A DNA stretch of 64,000 nt, taken from positions 34,798,002 through 34,862,001 of the forward strand of contig JBAIZL010000007.1 of assembly GCA_036971475.1 (NCBI GenBank). The letters are read 5' to 3'. The notes below the pieces were generated by a model. It worked only from the letters and a program-made list of their open reading frames with translations. It was not told where the DNA came from and did not search any database. This DNA is from Prosapia bicincta (lineage: Eukaryota; Arthropoda; Insecta; Hemiptera; Cercopidae). Within the stretch, counting starts at the first letter, position 1, and every line of letters begins with the position of its first letter. A program made the translations under genes and the position numbers. Below are positions 34,760 to 45,958 of the stretch, in pieces.

Positions 34760-35357
34760 TTTCTTTTTTAAAACCAGCGAAATAAAAGGGGCGAGCAAGG
34801 TGGCTATTAACACGTTCAGCACGGCGAGCGTCCCAAGATGAGGAGGCTAAGATCAGAAATGACACTGCGTTGAGGTCCGTCGATTGCCTTATTCAGTACG
34901 TAGAGGAGCAAGACGACTCTTCACTGTGCGACAAAATGGTTCTCAAGAAACTTAGATCGCACATTAAAGCTAAATCAATGCTCACAAAAAAACAGACGAA
35001 AGTGACAGATTTTTTGTTAAAAAGTGAAAGTATTACGTGTAAAGGAAATTACATATGTACATACATACTTACTTTTGACATATACTTATGTACATATTGT
35101 AAATAGTTAGACATATAAAGGTACATGTTATAATCTGTCAAATTCATCGACATTTTAAATTATTTTCTGTATTTATTTTGTCCTCTGAAGATTATTTGTG
35201 AATTGTATTAACCGGGGTCATTATTTGTGTAACTTATGGTATAATAATCAATTATCGATCGTTTTGCTTATTCTTTGTTCATGGCGGATTATCCGGGGAA
35301 TTCGGGTATCTGGCGTTGCCGGGCCACCCTATTCCATGGATAATCGGGAGTTTACTG
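34760..35357 (+). mobile_element. 3' end of a Tigger/pogo-like transposon
   Basis: The open frame at 34870-35106 encodes a C-terminal tail of the pogo/Tigger (CENP-B-like DDE) transposase type: IRSVDCLIQYVEEQ followed by KLRSHIKAK and a final KVTDFL. The right end reads ggataatcgggagtttactg followed by TA at 35358, as in Tigger terminal repeats. The catalytic DDE core and the left end are missing. Confidence 0.6.
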
Positions 35358-35359
35358 TA

Positions 35360-36224
35360 CTTTGAAGGTTAGTTGTAATCATGTTATATTATTGAGTTTA
35401 TGTGTGTTTTTAAATGAACCAAATAGGCAATGTGTGGCTATGATTGTATTTTTTAATTAATTAATTTACAAAATGGGGATCAACTTCGAGTTTTTTCATT
35501 TTCACAAATGTTTCTCAAGAATACATATAAATAGGAAACAGTTGATTTTAGTGGCCACAAAACATAAATATTGCATAAAAATTGCCATTAAATAAGGTGT
35601 TTTATACATAGCCTCACTTTACAAACAATACTGTAACCAATAATTCTGTACATATAGTTTTTTCTTTAGACTTATTTTATTACAAACAATACTGTAACCA
35701 ATATTTCTGTACATATAGTTTTTTCCCTAGACTTATTTTTATATAAACAACTTTTAAATACACAATCTTTATGAACAAATACAAAAATACAAATGCAACA
35801 CATTTGGATTGTGATTAGTAATCCAGAAAGTCATTGTGAACGATACAATTGTTCCTTTCTTATAGCGTATTAATTTTACAAACATTTCTTTTGCAAAGCT
35901 TTAAATGACATTTTATATATTTTTACATCTAGTTTTTATTTTTTCTTTTGCTTCCTACATTAAGATACCCTTGAAATATACAAATTTAAGACAGCATTTA
36001 TCTTTTGTCCTACCTAAAATCAACTGCTTCTTGTTTAGGACATATTCTTGAGTAGCATTTGAAAAATTTAAAGCATCGAAGGTAGCCACCTTTTTTAAGT
36101 ATTGCCTTAATTTGTTGAGGTTTAGAATATATGGTAAATATTAAATATCAGCGACTGCGCTCTGAACAGTGAAATTTTTTTATTCTTGGTATATTAGGCT
36201 ATATTGAACATGAATCTTAAGTAG
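35360..36224. other. Intron, nothing recognised apart from a short direct repeat
   Basis: taccaatatttctgtacatatag-type segment occurs twice (35636-35670 and 35693-35730). No genes. Confidence 0.5.
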
Positions 36225-36660
36225 TTTTGTATGCAAACATAAACATAAAATAAACTAACCTAACCTAACCTGATTAGGGTTTTTTCTAACGCTCTGATCG
36301 TGTATAATTTTTCTATCCTCGTCAAATCTTAGCAGCTAGACCTAAGACACGTGACCCGCAAGATCCTTTCCAATTGCCCGAAAGATGCCACGGTACTTTT
36401 TAACTGAAAAAGGCCTAACTCTGTCTTATTTTTAGCAGCAAATCAATATCAACCATTTTGGTTATAGATTGTTTGTTCAATTGTTGGGAAGGTTGTTTCA
36501 TTGCTAAATATAGGTCAGAAAAGTGTGGATGGTGGGTTTTGGCAAAGGTTGGTTCATTTTTAGAGCGAATCAAAGTGAACATAAACCAACTTGGCGCAAA
36601 TAAGTCCCGAGGTGAGGTTAGGTTAGGTCTGGTCAGGTTAGTTTATTTTACGTTAGCCAT
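36225..36660. repeat. Inverted-repeat segment with GGTTAGG ends
   Basis: aaaataaactaacctaacct near the left end is mirrored by ggtcaggttagtttatttta on the right. The GGTTAGG strings resemble the arthropod TTAGG telomere unit but are only two or three units long. Possibly a MITE; the 84-codon frame inside is not convincing. Confidence 0.4.
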
Positions 36661-38602
36661 AAAAAATAACTTCAGATTCGTGTTCAGCATGGTCAAATTG
36701 ACCAGGAATTAAACAATTTCGCCGATCAGAGCAGTAGTCCCTGAGAATATAATTGTAAATAACACAAGTATAAACAAACAGATATGAACATAACCTAAAT
36801 GCACAAACTGCATAAGCCTGGAATACTTCTTTATAAAACAACTCTTTTATAAAACATTCAATTATTTTTACAACGTAAAACCAATTATTTGGTTAGGATA
36901 GGTTTGGTTATAGGAAATGACTTTGTTAAGCCTAACATCATTTGTAGCAAGCAGCTATGTAGGTTTTGATAGTTGCACAAGTAGATGTTAACTCACGGCT
37001 TGACTTTTTGAATTGTTTATTGCACATTAGGAAACTAAACATTAATTTATTATAAATATAGACTTTGCATGTATAACTTTTAATAGAACAGAGCACTAGC
37101 TTATACTTTGTTAAATTAAAGACAATTGTATATGAAGAATAACCATTAATTGCTATTTTAGATCTAAATACTTATATAAAAACATATTCTAAATAAAAAC
37201 TTTGTATTAAATAATTGCAAAGTAGTAATAGTTGTTACAAGTAAGTCAATATAAAATTATTGTTTACATTTTTTTAAAGACAAAATACATTGGGTTATAG
37301 TGTATAGTCAGGTTTTATAATTTCCCTGTTCTACAACACCAGATTTAATTTTTAAGCAATATAAATTATTAATTAATTTAAATACTGTAGTGGCAACTAA
37401 CCTCAACTATTAATCACTTAAACTTAAGATTCACCGAACGTAATGGACTTCAAAATTCAAGAATATAACTTCAACTATTTTCTCAACTGCCCTAACTTAT
37501 ATTGTAGTACGATTCAAACCATTACCAACCTCAAATAACTGCTTAAATTTCAAATTATGTACAGAATAAAATGAAATTATGAGTGTTCTGAATGCATACT
37601 AACTTTAAAATCGAGAAATGGAAATTACAAATTTAAAATTAGTAGATTTTCCTATTCAATTAAAGTTGTATTTACAAATAATTATAGAAATCTCAATATT
37701 CTATTCCATTAATACTATTTAAGTGTGATTAATCTAGGGTAATTGTTTAGTTCGCTAAACCGGGCCTATATTTGCATGAAACATTCAAAAACATGTAAAA
37801 AGGCTATTTTCATGGAAATTTTTTAAACATTCACCTAATCTAGAAGATTCAGAATCAAATAAAACTATTTAGAGGTGGAAAGACAAGAAAAGAATATTAA
37901 GACTTTCTTGGAGTTTAAGACTGAACAAAAAAATATTTCTTGTCTTTGTTAGCACAAAAAACTGGCATTACAATATTCGATTTTTACAAAAACTACAAAT
38001 TAGAGTGTATGTATAACCTTACCAAATTAACGTTTTGTTCATAAAAATAGAAGTAATAATAATTTTCCACGACATAAAATGTATTCTCTTCTAATAGAAA
38101 CAATGTTTAGTGTTGTATACTGACACATAGATAAAATAAACAATGGTATAGAACTGAAAATTGTATTGATTTATGAATTACGACCATAAACAAGTGAGCA
38201 CACACAAAATTAAAAATGCATGTAAATGTTTCATTAAACTGTTTCACATAATACGGTATATCTAATATGTCAGGCGTCAGAAAAACACTAAAAATGCGGG
38301 AAATGTTAACCAATGAGAAATTAATGCTACGACCAACATAACAGATGATAAAGTTCCCTCAATTAACATATGATTTTTACTAAACATAAAATTAAAAGAA
38401 TGTTGATTTTTCTTTTGTTTTTACCTTAATTTTCCCTTATATATAAAAATCTACTCATTCCAAAAACAAAAAACGTGTAAAGACAACATGGTTTATTGGA
38501 TATTTGAATCATTTGTCAAATAAAATCTGGTTTTATAAAAGTACCTAAAAATCTTCCTTAATGTATCATACTTTTTGTGTTAGCTGCTTATTATTGTAAA
38601 TA
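36661..38602. other. Intron with a short PLE-E tail fragment
   Basis: Mostly AT-rich unique-looking sequence. At 37415-37465 aagattcaccgaacgtaat followed by ggactt-caaaattcaag matches the outermost tail of family E (20420 and 61272). No genes seen. Confidence 0.5.
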
Positions 38603-39375
38603 TTAACTCTTTGCAGCATAGTGTTACAGAAAATGTAACACCAAATTTTTGTCCATTGTTTCACAGTGTTACATTTTGTGTAACACCATATATTTTTTTT
38701 TTTCTAACCAGACACCCAGCACTACTACTTTGGAACTATTTCCCTGTAGTTCAATAGATCACCACTAGATAGGGTATGTGGGTATTTGAAGGAAACATAT
38801 TTATTTATTGTGCTTAGAGCCGTTCAACTGTGATTCTGTTGGTGTTTACTGTTGTCATTGATACTTTCGTGATTATTGAGGTAAGTTTATTATTGATTCT
38901 ACTTATTCTTAATGGAAAATGAACTTATGGTTTTGTTATACAATATAATGTTGTATTTAGATGATTTGTTTCAGTTAGACATTACTAGGTGATAGGTTAT
39001 GTTGAATACAAATTATGTAACACTATGAAAATGGGGTCCTGCCCTTGTTCAAAAAATGTAACACCATGCAACATGGAATACCATTTACAGATTTTGAATT
39101 TTTCCTCTTGACCGCAAGTTATTTATTCAGCATAAGTATAATTCACGTTTTTTCAATCCACAACTACATAAAATTTTCGAGCTAAAAATAATAATTTTTT
39201 AACATTTGTTGATTCCATCTTCGCGTGAGCTACTAGTAATCACTTACAACTTTTTTTTAAAAAATGTTTTAACTTGCCTATAGTAACACTTACTTTTTTG
39301 TGTTGAGGACGGCCGTTTCGGGAGATGTGTCCCTTTGTCAACTCAGACCGTAACTGATCTCAAGGTTTACGTAGG

Positions 39376-41064
39376 TTAGGGTGGGGGTGGGATATTTTGG
39401 TGGTGTGGGTGTATTTTGTGTGTATTAGGAGTTATGATGTCAAAAAGTGCGTGTGAGTTGTAATGTAATTGTGTATTGAGTATGTGTGTAGGGTGTAGTT
39501 TGAAGTGCCTATATATTTCGTATTGTTCGGTTGTGTAGCGTTGGTTATTTCTGTGTTGTTTATGAAGAATTTGTAAGTTAGATGTTATGTCTGTGTAGTC
39601 GTGTTTTGTGGAGTTGAGATGATCGGCGAAGTTAGATTGGTAGTTATTGTTTTTTAGTGCTTTTATATGTTCTTGGTAACGTGTGTGAAATGACCTCCCT
39701 GTCTGGCCTATGTAAAAACTGGGGCATGAACTGCAAGTTAGTTTGTAAACTCCAGTGGTGTTGTAAATGTCGTTGATTTTGCTGTTGGGTTTAAATTGTT
39801 TGTTGAGAGTGTTGTGTGTGGAGTAAGCTATTTTGTAGTTGTATTTTCGTAATGTGTTGGTTAGATTGTGGGTTTTGGAGGATCTGTAAGGAATTGATAA
39901 GTATTTTATGGGATTGTCATCTTGTGTGTTTGTATTTGGGTTATTATGTTTATTTTTTAGGCGGTTGTATAATTTGTCTATCATTGTTGGGTTGTATCCG
40001 TTTGTTTGTGCTATATATTTTATGGTGTTTAACTCCTGGTAGTGTTCATCTTTGTCTAATGGTGTTTTAAGGAGGCGGTATATCATGGTATTGTAAGCAG
40101 CTAGTTTGTGTTGGTGTGGGTGGTTTGAGGAACTGTGTATGGTCGTATTAGTGCTGGTGGGTTTTCGGTATATGTTGAATTTATGTGTTTGTTTGTCTGT
40201 TCGTTTAATTGTGAGGTCTAAGAAGTTAAGGGAGTTTTGTTGTTCTGTTTCGATGGTGTATGTTAGTTTAGGGTGTATGGAATTTAGGTGTTTTAGAAAT
40301 ATGTGTGCTCTGCGTGTGTTGCCTTTATATAATGTTATGATGTCGTCGACGTATCTGTACCAGTAAATGATGTTATCTGAGTATTTGTTGTTGTGTAAAA
40401 TGTGGTTTTGTTCGATGTGGTGTATGAATATTTCTGCTAAGATGCTTGCTATGGGGGAGCCCATAGGTAGTCCATCTTTCTGGCTGTAGTATGTGTTGTT
40501 GTAGGTGAAATAATTTTGAGAAGTGATTAATCTTGTGAGGTGGATGATTTCGTCAATGTGTGTATGTGGTGTATTTGTGTCTATTAGCATGTTTTTGAGG
40601 ATGTCTATGGTTTCTGGAATGGGGATGTTTGTATATAGATTTGATATATCAAACGAGACTAAGGTGGAGTTGTGTGGAATATTTACGTTTTTAATTTTGT
40701 CTATTAGATTTAGGCTATTTTTTATGCTACAATGGTTATTAAATTTTATATGGTTTCGGATAGTTTTGTCGAGGAATTTGGCTAGAAGATGAGAAGGGGC
40801 GCTTGTATGGTTTATTAGTGGACGTATTGGGATGTCTGTTTTGTGAAGTTTGGGCAGGGCGTTTAGTTTGGGGGCTATTGGCTTTATTTGTTTTAGGTGC
40901 TTTTTGGTGTGGTGTGGGATTATATGTATTGTTTTGTTAATTGCTTCTTTGATTAGAGCGTTGTATTTTGTTGTTGGGTCTTCTTTTAGTGTAATGATGT
41001 TGTTATTTTGGATGAAACTGTGTACTTTTATGTTGAGGTCGCTGTTCTTAAACGGTCCATACAC
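39376..41064 (-). CDS. PLE-A reverse transcriptase with GIY-YIG endonuclease, 562 codons
   Basis: Reverse transcriptase and single-strand nicking endonuclease of a Penelope-like element. Visible motifs: PKLHK at residues 71-75, motif A SFDISNLYTNIP with Asp139, motif B GLPMGSP 198-204, catalytic YVDD 238-241. The EN domain has GVY 438-440, a C-x2-C pair 444-447, YIGQTGR 451-457 and a later QYEIYRH with the expected Glu. No internal stop. The N-terminal region of full-length PLEs is missing at the inversion junction, so this is 5'-truncated. The near-identical copy at 24457-25545 implies recent activity. Confidence 0.9.
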   Translation of the reverse strand: MYGPFKNSDLNIKVHSFIQNNNIITLKEDPTTKYNALIKEAINKTIHIIPHHTKKHLKQIKPIAPKLNALPKLHKTDIPIRPLINHTSAPSHLLAKFLDKTIRNHIKFNNHCSIKNSLNLIDKIKNVNIPHNSTLVSFDISNLYTNIPIPETIDILKNMLIDTNTPHTHIDEIIHLTRLITSQNYFTYNNTYYSQKDGLPMGSPIASILAEIFIHHIEQNHILHNNKYSDNIIYWYRYVDDIITLYKGNTRRAHIFLKHLNSIHPKLTYTIETEQQNSLNFLDLTIKRTDKQTHKFNIYRKPTSTNTTIHSSSNHPHQHKLAAYNTMIYRLLKTPLDKDEHYQELNTIKYIAQTNGYNPTMIDKLYNRLKNKHNNPNTNTQDDNPIKYLSIPYRSSKTHNLTNTLRKYNYKIAYSTHNTLNKQFKPNSKINDIYNTTGVYKLTCSSCPSFYIGQTGRSFHTRYQEHIKALKNNNYQSNFADHLNSTKHDYTDITSNLQILHKQHRNNQRYTTEQYEIYRHFKLHPTHILNTQLHYNSHALFDIITPNTHKIHPHHQNIPPPP

Positions 41065-41961
41065 CCTAAACTAACATACACCATCGAAACAGAACAACAA
41101 AACTCTTTTAACTTCTTAGACCTCACAATTAAACGAACAGACAAACAAACACATAAATTCAACATATACCGAAAACCCACCAGCACTAATACGACCATAC
41201 ACAGTTCCTCAAACCACCCACACCAACACAAACTAGCTGCTTACAATACCATGATATACCGCCTCCTTAAAACACCATTAGACAAAGATGAACACTACCA
41301 GGAGTTAAACACCATAAAATATATAGCACAAACAAACGGATACAACCCAACAATGATAGACAAATTATACAACCGCCTAAAAAATAAACATAATAACCCA
41401 AATACAAACACACAAGATGACAATCCCATAAAATACTTATCAATTCCTTACAGATCCTCCAAAACCCACAATCTAACCAACACATTACAAAAATACAACT
41501 ACAAAATAGCTTACTCCACACACAACACTCTCAACAAACAATTTAAACCCAACAGCAAAATCAACGACATTTACAACACCACTGGAGTTTACAAACTAAC
41601 TTGCAGTTCATGCCCCAGTTTTTACATAGGCCAGACAGGGAGGTCATTTCACACACGTTACCAAGAACATATAAAAGCACTAAAAAACAATAACTACCAA
41701 TCTAACTTCGCCGATCATCTCAACTCCACAAAACACGACTACACAGACATAACATCTAACTTACAAATTCTTCATAAACAACACAGAAATAACCAACGCT
41801 ACACAACCGAACAATACGAAATATATAGGCACTTCAAACTACACCCTACACACATACTCAATACACAATTACATTACAACTCACACGCACTTTTTGACAT
41901 CATAACTCCTAATACACACAAAATACACCCACACCACCAAAATATCCCACCCCCACCCTAA
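41057..41961 (+). pseudogene. PLE-A fragment, inverted partner
   Basis: In-frame from SIHPKLTYTIE (after the YVDD) to the natural stop, including the full GIY-YIG domain. RT motifs A to C are absent. The frame is fused upstream to unrelated antisense codons (41008-41056), which are not part of the protein. Confidence 0.9.
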
Positions 41962-42192
41962 CCTACGTAAACCTTGAGATCAGTTACGGTCTGAGTTGAC
42001 AAAGGGACACATCTCCCGAAACGGCCGTCCTCAACACAAAAAAGTAAGTGCTACTATAGGCAAGTTAAAACATTTTTTAAAAAAAAGTTGTAAGTAATAA
42101 TTTTTTCTAGAGACACGGTAAGGTTAGGTTAGGTTAGACTACATCAATAAATTTGTCTTATCCTGATTGAAGATTTTATTCTAGGTGTCAAA

Positions 42193-44128
42193 ATGTCGAA
42201 GAGAATTCTTGATGAGAAAGAAATAGAAGAGTATCTTCTTTTTCAACCTATACCTTCAGGGGGAGAATCAGAAGATGACCTAGAACAAGATGATGATGAC
42301 ACAGAAGTTGGAGAATGTACATCATTCAAAGATCTACCTCTGGAAGATGAACAAGTTGATAACTTGTTCATGCCTCTTTTCGATCATGATTATTTTCAAA
42401 TGCCTGAACCAAATCCTGATTCTAATGATTTCGTTTTGCCTGATGCTTTGTCAAAAGCTGACAATGACATTGATGAGATTGGAGATCATAATAGCAGCAC
42501 ATCACAGCCCATAATAACCCGGGGAATCAAGCGTAAAGGAGGGACCACAACAAAAACAAAAAAGCAAAAACCTGTCAAGTTTGGCCCTGAACAAAGGCCC
42601 ATTCCAAAATGGGGCAAAGAGGTGGACATTGTTCCAACCCAATCAGGAATAGTAGACGGCCATGTCGGTGTCTCAGAAAAAATCATACCAATGGATGATC
42701 CATCTCCAAAACATATTTTTGAAACAATGATTTCAGACGACATGGTTGATAATATTGTTTTCCAGACTAACTTATACGCTCAGCAGTCTGGCAAAAGGTA
42801 TACTCCAACAACGTCACAAGAGGTAAAGGCATTCCTAGGTATCAACATTCTTATGGGAATAAAAAGAATGCCCAGCTACAGAGACTACTGGTCTATCGAC
42901 ATCGACTTAAATGATCCCTTCATTAGCAGGGTTATGCCTGTAAACCGATTTAGCTAGCTACTAGGAAATCTTCACCTAAATGACAACAGTGTCATGCCTC
43001 TAAGAGGAGAGGAAAATTATGATAAACTGTATAAACGTCGACCTTTATACAAATTTGGGGAAAATTTTGTATAAAATTGGGGAAAATTTTGAAAACAATT
43101 TCAAGCCCGGACAAGTATTGGCTGTGGACGAATCCATGATAAAGTTTAAAGGAAGAAGTACACTAAAACAGTATCTCCCTAAGAAACCGATAAAGCGTGG
43201 ATACAAGCTGTGGATGTTGGCTGACAAGTCTGGATACATCATCAAATTTGAAATTTACACTGGGAAAGTTGCTGAAGGAAGGCAATATGATCTAGGCCCA
43301 TCAGTAGTGAGAAGAATAACAGAATGCTTACAACATAAAAACCACAGTTCGTACATTGACAATTACTTTGTCAGTGTTTTTTTGATGGAAGATCTAAAAG
43401 ATTTAGGAATAAATGCATGTGGAACAATAAATGTCGATAGAAAACATCTGCCAAAGTTCAAGGCTACAGCAGACATGACCCGTGGAAACTACGACTGGTA
43501 CGTTAGTGACAAAGGGATATCTGCGGTGAAGTGGATTGATAATAAAGCGGTCCATATGGTATCTAATTTCCATGACCCACGCGAACCCACTACAGTCAAG
43601 AGGAAACAAACTAATGGGGAACGGATCAACGTTATCTGCCCAGTTGCCATATTGGACTATAATTTGCATATGAACTGCGTGGATAAGTTTGACCAAAGAA
43701 AAGCCGCTTATGAAATAAGCCCAAAGAGTCGCAAGTGGTGGCACAGAATTTTCTTTTTCTTTATCGATGCTGCTGTTATAAATGCGTTTGCTATTCACAA
43801 CTGCCTTCCCATTAAAAGAATGGACCTCAAAACATTTCGACGACAAATTGTGTTTGGACTTGTCGGGACCCAGTATGTTACACACGCAAACTGTAGCCCT
43901 GGTCCTAGTACAAAACTGCAGGTAGCTTGCAGCAAACCAAATGTTCCTACAGAAATACGACGGTCCGCCTCTTCCCATCAGCCAAAAAGAGCTACAAGAC
44001 GGCGATGCGCCTTGTGAAGCACCAAGAAGAAACAAGTGTCGACATTCTGGATGTGTTCCATTTGCTGTGTTCCTCTGTGCTTGAGCAAAAACAAGGACTG
44101 TTTCCAAAAGTATCACCCAAAGCAGTAA
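42193..44128 (+). pseudogene. piggyBac transposase, inactivated
   Basis: Acidic N-terminus (MSKRILDEKEIEE...), then the DDE_Tnp_1_7 core. The catalytic Asp residues are visible in AVDESMIKFKG (about 43127), SYIDNYFVS (about 43358) and NCVDKFDQ (about 43682/43691). It ends in a Cys-rich finger (CSICC...LCLSKNKDC). Three lesions: a TAG at 42955-42957; a 22-bp tandem duplication around 43055-43098 that shifts the frame; and a TGA at 44015-44017 before the Cys-rich tail, which continues in the same frame to a TAA at 44126. Otherwise well preserved, so a fairly young inactive copy. Confidence 0.9.
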
Positions 44129-44622
44129 ATTGGCAAGAGACTTTCAGTGTATTGCAGTAAATGAATGTTTTTTTAATTTTCCTCTAACAATAATCATAGG
44201 TATTTATTAAATGTATCTCATAATAATATAGCCTGAGTTTGACCTAGTCATTTGCATTTTCATTCACTCCACAACAACCTAGTAAACATACTACAATACA
44301 TTTTGTGTTTCAGTAGAAATTACTCAAATTACATGTTACATAGTCATGCAAACAATGTAACAGCCTTTAACATCGGCTTACATAGTGTTACAGAAAATGT
44401 AACACCCATTATTTATATATATGACAAAAGAAAAAATTATAAATTTGTATCAACATGTTATCTGATACCCAATAAAACAGAAAACAATTAAATATAAGAA
44501 TTGTTTAATTTTTCATAGTTCCGTGCAACATGGGGTCACAGAACTTGGAATAGTTCCGTGCAGCAAAGAGTTAAACATAATTTCAAAAAATTTTAAAATT
44601 TGTAATATAGATAAATAGTTAC

Positions 44623-44812
44623 CAAATATATTTTGAAATATCTCATCCGAGATATGACATTTGAACTTTCTTATGGTTTTACCCGTAAAAATGATTCGCC
44701 CTTCACCGATAAAGCGACATAGCTGCCGAAAACTAGTTTGGTTAAATGAAATCATGATTAATGATTGTTTGTCAGTATTTACCCTTGATAAATTGTTTTC
44801 CCTCCTCAAGTT
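44623..44812 (-). CDS. Candidate host exon, 190 bp
   Basis: Minus-strand frame open for 63 codons, acceptor gttaattag (weak pyrimidine tract), donor TTTG|GTAACT. Phase 0 in and phase 1 out, which would bridge the exon ending at 53847 to the one starting at 31702. It encodes a mixed hydrophobic/charged segment (SFRQLCRFIGEGRII, TGKTIRKFKCHISDE) that looks globular. It begins 49 bp beyond the piggyBac end. No family recognised. Confidence 0.4.
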
Positions 44813-44856
44813 CTAATTAACAACTATAGTATTTATGTAGTTGCATTAAATGTAGT

Positions 44857-44929
<73 letters not shown>

Positions 44930-44937
44930 ATATATAA
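44857..44937. repeat. (AT)n microsatellite
   Basis: About 80 bp of nearly pure TA repeat. Confidence 0.95.
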
Positions 44938-44999
44938 ATTCTGTCCTACAAAAATGATGGTAATCAATAATATATGATATAAAAAAAAATATTCCACTT

Positions 45000-45240
45000 G
45001 GCTTTAGTTGCATTTACTTTTGATTGTTGAGGTCAGCCATTTCAGAAGATGTGTCCTCTCTCAAACCATAACTCTGGACTTACGGTCTGAATTGACAATG
45101 GGACACATCTCCCAAAACGGCTGTCCTCAACAATCATATATGTAAGTGCTACTATAGCCAAGTGTAACATACTTACATATGTGCAAGTGTTTTTAATTAA
45201 ATTAGTACCTAACGTAAAGATGCATTCAACCAATATAAAA
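45000..45240. mobile_element. PLE family A inverted terminus pair
   Basis: ttgttgaggtcagccatttcagaagatgtgtc ... is mirrored by gggacacatctcccaaaacggctgtcctcaac within about 130 bp, followed by the atgtaagtgctactata tail. No coding region. Confidence 0.8.
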
Positions 45241-45314
45241 ATAAATGTTTGTGTTGTACATCTTGAGGTTTTAATAAAAATGCAAACAAGTGTAATAAAC
45301 ATATAATTAAAGGA

Positions 45315-45415
45315 GAAAAGATTGTTTCGAAACACGACAGCAAGTAAGCCCTTATTCTCTTAGTTAAGTATCATTTAGTTATAGATTAATCAAAGAATTC
45401 AAGATGATTACAACA
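45315..45415 (+). mobile_element. PLE family C terminus fragment
   Basis: gtttcgaaacacgacagcaagtaag ... cttagttaagtatc ... gaattcaagatgattacaac; single copy, diverged. Confidence 0.65.
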
Positions 45416-45799
45416 AGCAACTTTAATATAAAAGAGAAAGGTTTCCTAAGACATGAGAGCAGTAAACTGCTTAAACTTGTAATAAACATTATAGAATACA
45501 ATACATACTGTGTAACGACTCATGAGAAATTCTTTTATAAATCATACAGCCCAAAACATTTTTTACATAATGTAATATTGCACTTTTTGCTGTAGATTAA
45601 GGGTTTTAATGAACATCTATTGCCTACACATTTTCTTTGTTTCAACCTGGTAAATAAAAAAATGGCCCTTCTTGTCATACCTCATTTCACAAAAAAATAT
45701 CATGTTTCTTATTTCCTCTTGAACTCCTCTTTTCCTTTTACTTAACCTAATTTCACCAAAATTCAGGTTTGAGTAGTGCAGATAGAACTTTAACGTGCT
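45416..45799. other. Nothing recognised
   Basis: The 63-codon frame at 45404-45595 starts in PLE-C terminus sequence and is not convincing. Confidence 0.45.
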
Positions 45800-45958
45800 G
45801 TTTTTGTCTGGTACATCTTGAGGTTTTTATAGAAATTACACTTGTTTGTATTATCTTAGGAACTCTACACTAGCAGCATTCGACATCACCAACCTATACA
45901 CAAGCATACCAGTCAAAGAAACAATAAATATACTCAAACAAATGTTAATAAAAAACAA

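Larger units (their letters stand above)
39201..42094. mobile_element. Nested PLE-A inverted pair with 12-bp target duplication
   Basis: taataatttttt at 39189-39200 and 42095-42106 flanks the unit. The left copy is on the minus strand (39201-41060), the right on the plus strand (about 41057-42094); their 3' parts form a palindrome of about 1.03 kb. The outer ends differ: the left extends about 45 bp further, through agctactagtaatcactt. The junction at 41050-41062 shares tccata with both partners. Confidence 0.9.
38603..44574 (+). mobile_element. piggyBac-like transposon with nested PLE
   Basis: TTAA at 38603-38606 and 44571-44574 flanks inverted ends ctctttgcagcatagtg and (complement) ctctttgctgcacggaa. 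Subterminal gtgttaca/tgtaacac palindromes occur at 38620-38690, 39015-39065 and 44380-44405. It encodes a DDE_Tnp_1_7-type transposase (42193-44128), now broken. A PLE pair of about 2.9 kb interrupts it before the transposase start. Element length without the PLE is about 3.1 kb. Confidence 0.85.

Noticed and set aside
36250..36275. Interstitial telomere array
   Set aside because: Only two to three CCTAA units; too short to call.
39816..41074. Plus-strand Cys/Leu-rich frames (also at 24897-25447, and their mirrors at 25454-25798 and 41028-41521)
   Set aside because: Antisense shadows of the PLE-A RT and endonuclease coding region.
42486..44116. Minus-strand frames of 85, 66 and 237 codons
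   Set aside because: Antisense shadows of the piggyBac transposase.
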